Source of the DNA: Candidatus Altimarinota bacterium
GTDB lineage: Bacteria; Patescibacteriota; Gracilibacteria; BD1-5; UBA6164
NCBI GenBank assembly: GCA_025210615.1
Contig: JAOARJ010000013.1
Location: forward strand, 40,001-104,000
Length of the DNA: 64,000 nucleotides
Reading direction: 5' to 3'
Part shown: positions 1 to 9,970 of the stretch, piece after piece
Position numbering within the stretch: the stretch's first letter is position 1
Layout of the letters: the number at the start of each line of letters is the position of its first letter
The notes under the pieces: model-generated
Told to the model about the DNA's origin: nothing
What the model saw: only the letters and a program-made list of their open reading frames with translations
Database searches by the model: none
Program-made: the position numbers and the translations under genes

Positions 1-3000
1 ACTTGGCAAGTTTTGATAGATATTTTCTTGTGATATGAAGCTGAATGTGTTGAATGTAAAAATGAAAGATTTGATCTTATAACATTTATATTTGGTTTAA
101 TCTTGCCAACACCACCTATAATTAGATTTCCTAAATGGCCTGATATAATTTTAGATTTACATAATATAAAAGCTGGTCTTACTATTGTATTACCTGATTT
201 TGATTTTACATTAGAGCCTATTGTGCTTCCTGATTTACCTGAATTATATCTTCCTGAAGTACCAAATTTAAATTTGAATTTAGATTTAGAAATACCAGAA
301 ATACCGTTATTGCCAGAGTTAATTTTACCAGAATTACCAGATATACCGAGCCTTCCATTGATTCGTCTTCCTGACTTGCCACCACCTCCAACTCTTCCAG
401 ATTTATTTGCGGCATTAAAGGTAATTGCTGATTTGATAAGACTTATAACAAAAGTTATGTGTCTACTTAAGATGATACCTTTTGCTCCTGAATGGAGAGC
501 TTGAGACCAAATAGCATTCTTAACAGAAAGATCTGGATATCTTGCGATAGACTTTATGTTTGATTTAAGTTTCCCTGAATTTGCTATGTCGTTTATTGAT
601 GCTATAGAAGTAGAGGCATATGTAAATTTAGAGTATAGATTTGATCAATATGTTGAATCTATAAGACAAACTTTTGATGAGAATGTGAATACTTTCTCAA
701 CAGATTTAAAAACAAGTATGGAATGATTATTCCCTGATTTAGATTTTAGTCAAGTATTGCCTAGTGAAATAGATTTAGATGTGAAAATTAGTGAAGACTG
801 AGCAAGTGTGGAAACAAATGCTTGAGATGCTTTTACTCCTGAATCATTTGAAGTCTGAGAAATTTGAGAGATTTGAGCTGATGCTTGATTTAAGATGAAA
901 GTAGCTGAAGAAAAAGCAAAAATATTAAAGAAATATACAGAAAATTTATTAGCTTGATTAAAAGATTCTTCTGAAAAACAAATTACAACAGATGAACTTA
1001 GAGGACAACTAGAATGATTACTTGCTTCACCGGTATTTAATAGTAATCCTAGATTTGCTCCAGCGGTAGATGCTTTAAAGAAATCATTAAATTATGATTT
1101 CAAAAAAGAAGATAAATTTATAAATTCTTTAGAGAAATTTAATAGCGAAAAATATTGAACTTTAGAAAAAATTATAGAAACAGAAATTTCTATAAATAAA
1201 CAAAAAGCGAAAAATATAAAAGAAAAAATAGAAAAATTACAAAAGCAAGAAAAATTAAATAAGAACTCATGAGAATTTATTTCTAAAACAGAAGAAAATA
1301 TTTCTACAAGAGTAAGCGGGTATAATAAATTATTAGACAAATATAATAAAGATTTATTTGAATGAGAATGATATGAAGATGAATATAGTTTCAAGAGAGA
1401 AAGAGAAAGTATGAATAAAACAGTGAAAAAATTGAAAGAAAAAATAGATATAATCTCAGATAGAATGGAAAATTCTAATGGTTTATGAGAAAATAATGCT
1501 GAAAATAAATTACAAGCTACAAATTATAGTGTAAACTCTAGCGCAAGTAGTTCCGCTATAATGAGTAAAGAAAATTTAATGGCAAGTATTTCAGCTGGAG
1601 CTACGACAAGCTCTTCTTGAAGCAGTACGACAAATGGTACAGCTGTAGCGCCAGTTAAACCTACTTCATGTAGCGCTTCAGGAAATTGAAGTTCTACTTG
1701 AGCTTATTCTTCAAATTATTCTGGATTATATGTAAGTGAAAATGGAAAAAATTATAGATTATTTGAATATTTATGAGAAGTAACTTGAGATGAAGAATCT
1801 AAGGTTATAGATTTTGATAATGATTGAGATGAAGATTTACTTTATCAAATGTGAACTCAAATATTTTTAAAAGAGAATTTAAGTGTAAGAAAGAAGAAGA
1901 TAAAAACAGTGAGTTCTCCAAAAGAAATGAATTATAATTCAAATTATTTTGAAGAAGGATTATGATATGCTCCCGCAGTAAATTGATTCACAGAAGCGTT
2001 GTATACAGATTGACAAATAAATTTCTATTTTGATGCTGCGTTAGATGAATCATTAAATAATTATAGAATAGAATATTATCAATTGATTGATAGATTCTGA
2101 GTAGAAGAAAATGCTTTGACAAGCTATTGAAAAAGATGAAATATAATAGATGGTATATCAAATATAGATAAAGCCACTCTATCAGAAACAAAAGAAGAAA
2201 ATTATACTATAAGAAAAAATTTAGCGACGATAGATTTGGTTTGAAATACTGCTTGAGTTTATATAGAAACGCCTGAGTTATTGAATATAAATAATGATTT
2301 AACTTCTTGAAATGAAGTAAACGTATCTTCAAGTACAAAACTTTATTCAGGTAAAGTTGATGTACTTCTTAAATATAAAGTAGAATCAGAAGAAAGAACT
2401 ATAATTATCCCAGCGAAAAGCAATATAGAATTTGAATATTGAATAGAAGTGGTTGATATTGTTAGGGGAAATCTTTATGCTGAAGGCAGTGAGAAGAAGA
2501 AATATATTTGAAATAAAGTATTAGAATTATCATGATTACCTCTTCTTCCTTGAACAGTTATAAAGAGTATGGGGAATTATGAAAAAATATATAATGAATC
2601 TAATTATTTAAATATTAAATATTATGATAATTATGAACTGCACTTAGATTTTAGAGATTATGCGCAGTATAATCTGATAGATTTATGAGATGATAGTGAT
2701 TCATATTTTGTAATGCTTGAAGCAAAAAATGATTTATATTATGCTAGAATCAAGAATTTTGCTTATGAAAAAGAATCTACATTTAGTAATCCAGTAGTAC
2801 TTGCTCCTCAAAAAGAAAATGATAAATCAAGACCAAGTTTTAGTTTATCAAATCTAAGAGTCCCTGTTTATCAAAACTTTGAGATAGATATAACTTCTGC
2901 GATACAAGATGAATCTGGTATAGAAAGTGTGTCTGATATTTATCTTGATATAGATTTAGATAAAGATAGTGATTTAGATTGAAACAATGAAAATGATAAA

Positions 3001-3891
3001 GATATAATTTTATGAGTAAATAGTAATGAAAATTATAAGATTAAGAAAGAAGATAATAAATATATTCTGACTATATGAGATTTTGATACAATTTTTGAGA
3101 AAAATATTAAGATGTACATAGTTGATTATAATGATAATATTTGAATGAATATTATCAAGGTTACCTCTTATGCGCCAACTCCAGAGATAGAAAAAACTTG
3201 AGCCTGAGAATTAAATTGAGAAATATCAGAAGTAGTATCAGATGAACCAGTAACATTATTTAGATATAGATTATGAGCATTAGAAAAAGTAAATCCAGAA
3301 GCTATAAATACAGGAGAAGATTGAGAATTTAAATATTCATACAATATGGACAAGTGATTAGAGATAAAAATATGAGATAAAGTTATAGCATATGTAAATG
3401 AAGCGACTTGATTTATAGAATTCACATCATCAGACTATAATATTTCTGATAATATAAAGGTTGTGATGCCAAATGATGAAAATATGAATAATTATCCAAT
3501 GATAACAGTAAATATAGATTGAAAACAAATTTATGAATCATATTTTGTTCTGCCAGATACATGAGAAGTAAATCTAATAAATAATCTTGATACTGGTGCT
3601 AATCCTTGAGCTTATTTAGAGTTAGTAGACCAAAATAATTATAGCACTTATTCTATTCTATCTACAGCGAAATATAATCCTTGAGCAGTTGCTATTTATA
3701 GAAATACTGATGATAAAAAAGAACCGTTATTTATAATTTATAGAGATTGAAGAATTGAAAGAAAGAATGCTTTATATAGTATAAATGTAGAAGAGTTAGA
3801 TAAACATTTTGTTTATAAATTAAGTTATAGAAATAATGAAGTCGCTAGAGTGTTATTCAAAGTTGAAGATAATTATGTTATAAATAAATAG
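1..3891 (+). CDS. Giant surface/secreted protein, 3' part (5' end outside window)
   Basis: The reading frame is open from the first base to TAG at 3889-3891 when TGA is glycine, giving 1,296 visible residues. I do not recognise the family. Residues about 35-105 are a proline/leucine-rich low-complexity stretch made of recurring LPxLP-type units (for example LPDLPELYLPEVP). It is followed by acidic, coiled-coil-prone sequence rich in Lys, Glu and Asn, and then a Ser/Thr/Gly-rich linker around residues 510-570. The last 700 residues are rich in Asp, Asn, Tyr and Gly and look like beta-rich extracellular repeats; one segment reads DLDIDLDKDSDLD-like acidic repeats near residue 980. A hairpin terminator follows directly. 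A cell-surface or secreted role is inferred from composition and size only. Confidence 0.85.
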
Positions 3892-3896
3892 TAAAA

Positions 3897-3926
3897 TAAA
3901 ACTCCCTGTGACGGGGAGTTTTTATT
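3897..3926 (+). terminator. Rho-independent terminator of the giant gene
   Basis: The stem ACTCCC...GGGAGT, flanked by A and T runs, begins six bases after the TAG stop. It is one of the few G+C-rich hairpins nearby. Confidence 0.85.
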
Positions 3927-3952
3927 TGACAAAAAATTTCTATCAATATAAT
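3926..3952 (+). promoter_or_regulatory. Candidate sigma70-type promoter of the KilA-N gene
   Basis: A perfect -35 box TTGACA (3926-3931) is followed by a TATAAT box (3947-3952), 30 bases before the ATG. The 15-base spacer is shorter than the usual 17, so an overlapping TATATA further on may be the real -10 box. Confidence 0.5.
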
Positions 3953-3981
3953 ATATAAAAATATATTTTTATAATTTAGAT

Positions 3982-4812
3982 ATGATTAATAGAAAAGTAA
4001 GAGTTTGAGATATTCAGGTTGCTATGAATGTGACTCCTTGAAGTGAAGATTATATTTGTATTACAGATATGGCGAAATTTAAAGATTCAGAAAGAACAAA
4101 TTATATTATTCAAAACTGGATGAGAATACGCTCTACAATAGAATTTTTATCTTTGTGGGAACAAATGAATAATACTAATTTTAATAGCATCGATATCGAT
4201 GCGTTTAAAAGTGAGGCTTGAAGCAACAGTTTTTCGATGACTCCTAAAAAGTGGATAACTTCAACAAATGCAATTTGAATTTATTCTTCTTCTGGTAGAT
4301 ATGGCTGAACTTATGCTCATAAAGATATCGCTTTTGAATTTGCTTCTTGGTTATCAGCAGAATTTAAATTGTTCTTAATAACAGAGTTTCAAAGATTAAA
4401 ACAAGAGGAAATAGAAAAGAAAGAATTATGATGGGACTTAAAAAGAACACTAAGTAAAGTTAATTATTGAATTCATACTGATGCTGTAAAAGAAAATTTA
4501 ATACCAGAAAAAGTAGATTGAAAGAAAAAATGATTAATTTATGCAACTGAAGCCGATATTTTGAATAAGGCATTATTTTGATATACAGCAAAAGAATGGA
4601 GAGATAAAAATCCAGAATTAAAATGAAATGTTAGAGATAATTCAAATGCTACACAATTATTATGCTTAGCTAATTTAGAAGTATTAAATGCAAAACTTAT
4701 AGGCGATTGAATTGACCAAGCTGATAGATTAGAAATATTAAATCAGCAAGCAATAAAACAAATGACATTATTATCCAATAATACCTCTATGAAAAAATTA
4801 GAATGAAAATAA
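3982..4812 (+). CDS. KilA-N domain protein
   Basis: 276 residues with TGA as glycine, ending in TAA. Residues 1-115 match the KilA-N domain by eye: a start with VGDIQVAMN, then YICITDMAKF, NYIIQNWMR, and the conserved GGTYAHKDIAFEFASWLSAEF segment (its key residues are Tyr-Ala-His and Phe-Ala-x-Trp-Leu-Ser). KilA-N is a DNA-binding domain common in phages and large DNA viruses and also found in bacterial chromosomal genes. The C-terminal half is a helical region of unknown role. The gene has its own promoter and terminator and no phage genes beside it, so it looks like a single-gene acquisition or an old domesticated gene. A DNA-binding role is inferred from the family only. Confidence 0.85.
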
Positions 4813-4841
4813 AAACACTAGAAATTAATCTAGTGTTTTTT
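4811..4841. terminator. Bidirectional terminator between KilA-N gene and typA
   Basis: Hairpin AAACACTAGA-AATTAA-TCTAGTGTTT with A/T runs on both sides. It lies between two convergent genes and can serve both. The CTAG-containing stem and AATTAA loop recur in other terminators of this window. Confidence 0.85.
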
Positions 4842-4846
4842 GATAA

Positions 4847-6655
4847 CTATTTATTAGCTTCTCTTTTATGTTTCTTTCTTTCATTTTCTGTTAAATATTT
4901 CTTTCTAAGTCTGATATTTTCAGGAGTGATTTCTACATATTCATCATTTCAGATATAATCAAGAGCATCTTCCAAAGTCATAAGTCTAGGAGCAGTTAGT
5001 TTTAATGCTTCATCAGCTCAAGAACTTCTAACATTTGTTAGTTGTTTATTTTTAGTAGCGTTTACTACTAAATCACCTCATTTAAGATGTTCTCAAATAA
5101 TCATTCATTCATAAATCTCGATAGCAGGATTCACAAATAATGGTCATCTCTCTTGTAATTTCCATAACGAGTAAGCCATAGTAGAGCCTTTTTCTCAACT
5201 TATCATACTTCATACTTCTCTCTTTTCAATAGGTCCTTTATACTGAGCATATTCTTCAAAACTAGAAGAGATAATTCATTCTCATTTAGTAAGAGTTGTA
5301 AATTCAGATTTGAAACCTAATAATCATCTAGTAGGCACTAAAAATTCTATATTTGTGATACCGTTTTCATCAGTCATCATATTTGTCATTTCACCTTTTC
5401 TTTTACCTAATTGTTCAATAACAGCTCAAGCAAATTCTTCAGGAAGATTTATAGCAACCTTTTCAATAGGTTCTAATTTTACTCCGTTTTCTTCTTTGAA
5501 GATAACTTGTGGAGCTCATACTTGAAGTTCATACCCTTCTCTTCTCATTGTTTCGATAAGTACAGATAAATGAAGTTCTCATCTACCAGCAACCATATAA
5601 CCACTTTCATTATCAAAATCAACACTCATTCAAACATTAGTTTCAAGTTCTTTTTCAAGTCTATCTCTGATATGTCTAGAAGTTAAATATTTACCTTCTT
5701 TTCAGGCAAATGGAGAATCATTAACTAAAAATTCCATTTTCAAAGTAGGTTCATCAATAGTGATAGCAGGCATAGCTTCAACAGTGTCATCAAAAGCAAT
5801 AGTTTCACCTACGAAGATATCAGGGATTCAGGCAATAGTTACGATATCACCAGCAACAGCTTCATTTACTTCTACTTTTTTAAGTCCTTCATTAGTTAAA
5901 ATTTTACTGATTTTTCATTGTCTTTTTTCTCAAGTATTACTTACAACAGTAACATTTTGACCAACTTTTATTTTACCATCATAGATTCTTCAAATAGCAA
6001 GTCTACCTAAGAAATTATCATAACCTAAGTTAGCTACTTGCATTTTTAAAGGTTTAGAATCATCATTTTCAGCTCATTCAACTTTATCCATAATCATATC
6101 AAATAATGGAGTTAAGTCTGAACTTTCGTCAGTCATTTCAAGTTTCGCTATACCATCTCTAGCGATAGATAAACAATGAGCAAAATCTAGTTGTTCATCA
6201 GTTGCTCCTAGTTGTACGAATAAATCAAATAACATATCAACAACTTCTTCAGGTCTAGCCGTAGGTTTATCAATTTTATTGATTACTACGATAGGTTTTA
6301 ACCCTAGTTCTAGTGATTTTTTAAGTACGAATTTAGTTTGAGGCATAGGTCCTTCATAAGCATCAACTACTAAAAGTACACTATCAACCATTCTTAAAAC
6401 TCTCTCTACTTCCGAACCAAAATCGGCATGTCCAGGAGTATCTACGATATTGATTTTTTGGTCATTATAAAAAATTGAAGTATTTTTTGAATAAATAGTG
6501 ATACCTCTTTCTTTTTCTTGGTCATTAGAGTCCATAACTCTCTCTTCTACTTTTTCGTTTTCTCTGTATGTCCCGCTTTGCGCTAACATCGCATCAACTA
6601 AAGTAGTTTTCCCGTGATCTACATGGGCAATAATGGCAATATTTCTAAATTTCAT
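4847..6655 (-). CDS. typA: Ribosome-associated translational GTPase TypA/BipA
   Basis: 602 residues, the normal length for the family. The G domain is at the N terminus: AHVDHGKT (residues 10-17), GITI at 51-54 in switch I, DTPGHADF (72-79) and NKID (126-129). Elongation-factor-like domains II, III and V and the BipA-specific C-terminal domain follow, ending in a basic tail. BipA is an EF-G-like GTPase that binds the ribosome and assists assembly and translation under stress or cold; this is family knowledge. The stop is TAG at 4847-4849, overlapping the AT-rich end of a shared terminator. TGA glycine codons interrupt the reading frame from residue 194 onwards. The ATG start sits directly upstream of AHVDHGKT at the usual distance. 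Confidence 0.97.
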
Positions 6656-6827
6656 TTGAAAAATATTTTTAAAATAATAAGACTGCTAGATTATATTGAA
6701 AAAGCGTAAAATTCCAAATTTAAATTTTATTTAAAAATAAAAATCTTTTTTAGTAAAGAGAAAAGATTATTAGTGGTAAAAAATAAACATATTGACTTTT
6801 GTTAATATTTTTAAGGAGGATAAAGAT
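6656..6827. other. AT-rich divergent intergenic region
   Basis: 172 bases between typA (minus) and the short plus-strand gene at 6828. It must hold the typA promoter and leader, but I could not pick convincing boxes in such AT-rich sequence. A strong AAGGAGGA ribosome-binding site at 6813-6820 belongs to the plus-strand gene. No gene is seen. Confidence 0.5.
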
Positions 6828-7172
6828 ATGTGTATACGAGAAAAACTTGTATCTAATCGAAGTGGAGGTACCCACATTGAGAAAGATTACGAGTTAGTAG
6901 TCGATGGAGTTACTGCTCCTTATATTATGGAAGAGGTTGGGACAGTAGATGGTAGAAGGATTTTGGGAGTAAATATTACAACCCAGGCATGCCGATTCAC
7001 TCATGAAACAGGAGATGTTATTGCGGACTGGGGAGAATACGATGATGCATCGGATTTCCTTATGAGCCGAGGCTGGCTCCCACCGAAACTTCGGTTTTGG
7101 CGATGGTGGAGAAGACATAATATCCTTATTGTCCACTATTCCAGAAAAAATTCTTGGAACATGTGGACTTAA
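6828..7172 (+). CDS. Short foreign-looking gene (island A), unknown function
   Basis: 114 residues, no family recognised. The start at 6828 is chosen because AAGGAGGA lies 7 bases upstream; a longer frame back to a TTG at 6792 would put that ribosome-binding site inside the gene. The protein has an acidic middle and a strongly basic, Trp-rich C-terminal part (key residues FWRWWRR). Unlike neighbours it has no TGA codon, uses GGA, GGT, GGG and GGC for glycine, and has several CGA codons and one CGG, which are almost absent elsewhere in the window. Base composition is visibly richer in G+C. A G+C-rich terminator follows. These features suggest recent capture from a standard-code bacterium. If CGA and CGG mean Trp here, as reported for Absconditabacterales, the protein would be misread at those sites. 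Confidence 0.7.
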   Translation: MCIREKLVSNRSGGTHIEKDYELVVDGVTAPYIMEEVGTVDGRRILGVNITTQACRFTHETGDVIADWGEYDDASDFLMSRGWLPPKLRFWRWWRRHNILIVHYSRKNSWNMWT

Positions 7173-7174
7173 TA

Positions 7175-7207
7175 AACCGTCGGGGGTAACCTCGGCGGTT
7201 AAATTTT
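7175..7207 (+). terminator. Terminator of the island A gene
   Basis: AACCGTCGGGG...CCTCGGCGGTT hairpin (two G-T pairs) followed by AAATTTTTG, two bases after the TAA stop region. It is much richer in G+C than native terminators in this window. Confidence 0.8.
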
Positions 7208-7223
7208 TGTAAATTCTAGTAAA

Positions 7224-7303
7224 AATAAGGTTGTTTTATTGATGTGTGGCGCGCACAGCGCGCCACACTAAAGCCCCGCGCATAGCGCGGGGCTTATCAA
7301 TAG
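7224..7303 (+). repeat. Two-hairpin intergenic element, copy 1
   Basis: The left flank AATAAGGTTGTTTTATTGAT is followed by arm 1 (7244-7268, GTGTGGCGCG paired with CGCGCCACAC), a TA spacer, arm 2 (7271-7295, AAGCCCCGCG paired with CGCGGGGCTT) and the closing ATCAA (7296-7300). TTGAT (7239-7243) pairs with ATCAA, so the whole can fold into a three-way junction. Three more copies with the same architecture and different arm sequences occur at 20477, 25148 and 38177. Confidence 0.8.
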
Positions 7304-7339
7304 TCATTCCATCTAAAAAAACTCTTGCATAAAAAATAA

Positions 7340-7524
7340 ATTTAAATACAATAATAAAGCTAAAAATATTTGAATAGATGTAAGCTTGGGCAATCCCCCT
7401 GCTTGCTTAATTTTGTCTATTCAAGATTTTTAGCAGAGCAAGATTTGGGTGGTTGCCCTTTTTGCTTTGCTAAATTTCTTGAAATTTTTTGGCTATTAAT
7501 TTATTTGTTAATAGTTATTTTTTT
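7340..7524 (+). other. Structured leader-like intergenic region
   Basis: The region before the gene at 7525 contains nested inverted repeats. TTGAATAG at about 7369 can pair with CTATTCAA at about 7427; TTAGCAGAGCAA can pair with TTGCTTTGCTAA; and GGGCAA near 7386 can pair with TTGCCC near 7458. The pairings are partly mutually exclusive, which is what one sees in regulatory leaders, but no known riboswitch family is recognised. A 61-codon frame from 7370 runs through it and is thought not to be real. Confidence 0.4.
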
Positions 7525-7707
7525 ATGGAAAAACTTTTTAATAAAAAAACGATAGAGTGAATTTTTGAAGCTCTATGAAAAGATGTTTATGACGAGATTA
7601 ATATAGCTCTTGTGAATAATATGTATGAAAATCAGTGACGATTTATAAAATATTTAAATGATAGTTTTGAAACAGGGATTAATATATTTGATTTTAGAGA
7701 AAAATAA
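7525..7707 (+). CDS. Small protein of unknown function
   Basis: 60 residues from ATG 7525 to TAA, with three TGA glycines and one rare CGA codon (residue 39, following a Gln-Gly pair). No transmembrane segment or known motif is seen; the composition is acidic and soluble, with a C-terminal FDFREK. It is preceded by a structured AT/GC mixed leader and followed by a strong terminator, so it appears to be an independent transcription unit. The in-frame use of TGA marks it as a native gene, unlike the upstream gene at 6828. Function unknown. Confidence 0.6.
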
Positions 7708-7735
7708 AGAGCCTTAATTAAGGCTCTTTTATAGT
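7704..7735. terminator. Bidirectional terminator (small gene / rpsR)
   Basis: AAAGAGCC-TTAATTAA-GGCTCTTTT: a stem of about 9 pairs with flanking A and T runs between convergent genes. Confidence 0.85.
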
Positions 7736-7745
7736 AGAAATTTAT

Positions 7746-8003
7746 TTATGCAGCTTCAGCTACTTCTTCTTTATCAGCTAAGTTAGATAAAGATAAATCT
7801 TTATCATATTTGATAACGAATGGTAATAAAGCCATCATTCTAGCTCTTTTTATAGCTTGAGCTAATTTCTTTTGGTTTTTTACTGATACACCAGTGTAGT
7901 ATCTAGGAGTAATTTTACCAAATTTTGTGATATATTTTTTTAATAAATCAATATTTTTGTAATCAATTTCAATTCCATCTAATGGACAAACTTTTGAACT
8001 CAT
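7746..8003 (-). CDS. rpsR: 30S ribosomal protein S18
   Basis: 85 residues. The S18 signature is clear: [18 protein letters not shown] near the N terminus (with a Cys at residue 6), then [20 protein letters not shown] and [14 protein letters not shown]18 binds S6 in the platform of the small subunit. It is the last gene of the classic rpsF-ssb-rpsR order and lies 21 bases downstream of ssb. The acidic C-terminal tail (KEEVAEAA) is longer than in many homologues. Confidence 0.96.
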   Translation of the reverse strand: MSSKVCPLDGIEIDYKNIDLLKKYITKFGKITPRYYTGVSVKNQKKLAQAIKRARMMALLPFVIKYDKDLSLSNLADKEEVAEAA

Positions 8004-8024
8004 TTTTTAAATTAAGTTTAATGA

Positions 8025-8420
8025 TTAAAATTTATCATCATCATCAATGCTAAGACCGTGGTCTTCTGTTTCAGCATCATCAAAATCAGATTTTTTATTT
8101 AAGAAGATTAAACTTGTAGTAACAACTTCTGTTTTATAAACTTTTGATTCGTCTTCTTTTTCGATAACTCTAGTTTTTAGTCTACCTTCAATGTAAACTA
8201 ATTTTCCTTTTACTAAATGCGTTTCAACTCTTTCTGCTAAATTTCCCCAAGCGATACAATTGTGAAATTCACTTTCGCTTTTTTGTTCACCTGTAGTAGT
8301 TTTATAATATCTGTTAGTAGCAATTGTAAAGATAGCTACTTTTTTTCCAGATTCAGTAGTTTTGATTAAAGGGTCTCTAGTTACATTCCCAATAAGTGTT
8401 ACTTTGTTAACAGTTCTCAT
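8025..8420 (-). CDS. ssb: Single-stranded DNA-binding protein
   Basis: 131 residues with an OB-fold: MRTVNKVTLIGNVTRDP at the start, then FTIATNRYYKT, EFHNCIAWGNLAE and KGKLVYIEGRLKTR. It binds single-stranded DNA in replication, repair and recombination. The C-terminal part is short and acidic (residues about 113-131) and ends DDDDKF rather than the usual DDDIPF, so the partner-binding tip keeps the acid run and terminal Phe but lacks Ile-Pro. It sits between rpsF and rpsR, as in most bacteria. Confidence 0.96.
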   Translation of the reverse strand: MRTVNKVTLIGNVTRDPLIKTTESGKKVAIFTIATNRYYKTTTGEQKSESEFHNCIAWGNLAERVETHLVKGKLVYIEGRLKTRVIEKEDESKVYKTEVVTTSLIFLNKKSDFDDAETEDHGLSIDDDDKF

Positions 8421-8456
8421 AATCTTCTAAAATTAAATTATTATTATATTATTTTT

Positions 8457-8744
8457 TTAAGATTCTTTTTTTACAAAGATATATCTCCAAATAGATTTTT
8501 GTAAGTTTAGGTCTTTAGAAAGTTTTTTGATGGCTTTACCATCCATTTCTAAATCAAATAGTGCGTAAAATCCTTCCGCAGATTTGTTAATTCTGTATGC
8601 TAATTTTTTTACTCACCAAATATCTTCATTAGTGATTTTAGCGCCGTGTGTTGTAAGAGTTTCTCTTACTTCTTCCATTAGTTTAGTGTTTTCTTCCTCT
8701 CTAAGAGAAGGGTCAACAATAAACATAAATTCGTATTGTGTCAT
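8457..8744 (-). CDS. rpsF: 30S ribosomal protein S6
   Basis: 95 residues, first gene of the rpsF-ssb-rpsR operon. It starts MTQYEFMFIVDPSL, as expected for S6 (the family start is typically YE..fIl.P), and contains WGVKKLAYRINKSAEGFY, where the WG pair uses TGA for glycine, matching the conserved W-G-x-R-x-L-A-Y of the family. S6 pairs with S18 on the ribosome. The stop TAA is at 8457-8459, 36 bases before ssb. The ATG is the only start giving the full first beta strand. Confidence 0.95.
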
Positions 8745-8986
8745 ACTATCTATGGGTTTAATATCTCCACTTATATAAATAAGCACTTTTTTCTGGAGAA
8801 GATATAAAATACAAAAAGCGTCTACATTGTAAGGATAACTTCTTTTTTGTCAAAAAAAATTGACTTTTTTTAAATAAAACATTTAATTTTAATAAATAAT
8901 TTAATAAAAAACATTAAAAAATTACATAAAAATTATTAAAAATAACTAGAAAATTTTATTAAAATATATTAACTAAAAAAATAATT
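8745..8986. other. AT-only divergent promoter region
   Basis: 242 bases between rpsF (minus) and era (plus). The part from about 8850 onwards is almost pure A/T with long runs of T and A, so it should be bent and easily melted. No gene or hairpin of note was seen. Confidence 0.5.
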
Positions 8987-9877
8987 ATGAAAGAATTAAA
9001 TTTATCAGATATCTTAAAAAATACTTCTTATCTAGAAGAAAAAAAAGTATGATTTGTAGCTATTATTTGAAGACCAAATGTTTGAAAATCTACTTTTCTA
9101 AACGCTCTAATATGAGAAAAAGTATCAATAGTATCTCACATTCCTCAAACTACAAGAAAAAAAGTATTATGAATACATAATGACAAAGACTCTCAAATAA
9201 TTTTCGTAGATACTCCGTGAATCCATAAAGAAAATAAAATATTTAATGAAGAAATTAATAAACAAGCAATTTCTAGTCTTAGAGATGTAGATGTAATATT
9301 ATATTTTATAGATTCTAGTAGAGAAGGTTGAGAAGAAGAAAAATATATTAAAGAAATAATTTCTAATTTTAATAAACCTGTTATAAAAATTTATACAAAG
9401 ATAGATTTAGATAGTAAAATAAATTTACCAGAAGATTGAATAAAAATTTCTTCACTAGATAATATCTGATTAGATAATGTTCTAGATGAAATAAAAAAAT
9501 ATCTAAAAACAGGACCAATGCAATATGGAGAAGATTATTATACAACTCAAGATGTTAAATTTAGAATTAGTGAATTAATTAGAGAAAAAGTTTTTAAAAA
9601 TACAAAAGAAGAATTACCTCATTCTAGTTTTATAGAAGTAGCTGATTATGAAGATAAGCCAGAGATTTTAAAGTTAGTTGCTTATATTTATGTAGAATCA
9701 GATTCACAAAAATTTATTATCATTTGAAAATGATGAAAACTAATTACAAAGATATGAAAAGAAGCGAGAATAGAATTAGAAAAAATTTATTGAAAAAAAG
9801 TATTTTTAGCACTTAGAGTTAAAGTGAAACCAAAGTGGAGAAAAAATGAAAAATTTGTAAAAAATTTATTAAAATAA
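8987..9877 (+). CDS. era: GTPase Era
   Basis: 296 residues. G1 GRPNVGKST (residues 28-36, both glycines outside GRP/GKS encoded by TGA), the Era-specific SHIPQTTR switch, G3 DTPGIH, G4 TKID, and a C-terminal KH domain with the IIIGKGGK loop near residue 245, then GKKVFLALRVKVKPKWR. Era binds the 3' end of 16S rRNA through the KH domain and helps mature the 30S subunit; this is family knowledge. The N terminus carries about 18 extra residues before the first beta strand. The start follows an AATT leader without a Shine-Dalgarno sequence, as is usual here. Confidence 0.97.
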
Positions 9878-9970
9878 TTAAAAGTATATTTTTGATTTTT
9901 TTTTAATATTATGATAATATAAAAATGTGATTTATTAGTCAATAAAAAAAGTAAAGTCTAGGAGGCAAAA

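Noticed and set aside
3982-4812. KilA-N gene as part of a prophage
   Set aside because: No integrase, capsid, terminase or other phage gene was recognised around it.
6792-6827. Longer N terminus for the island A gene from TTG 6792
   Set aside because: It would place the AAGGAGGA ribosome-binding site inside the coding region; ATG 6828 has ideal spacing.
7370-7555. 61-codon plus-strand frame with four Cys
   Set aside because: It overlaps the inverted repeats and the start of the well-supported TGA-containing gene at 7525 in another frame; it looks like chance in a structured region.
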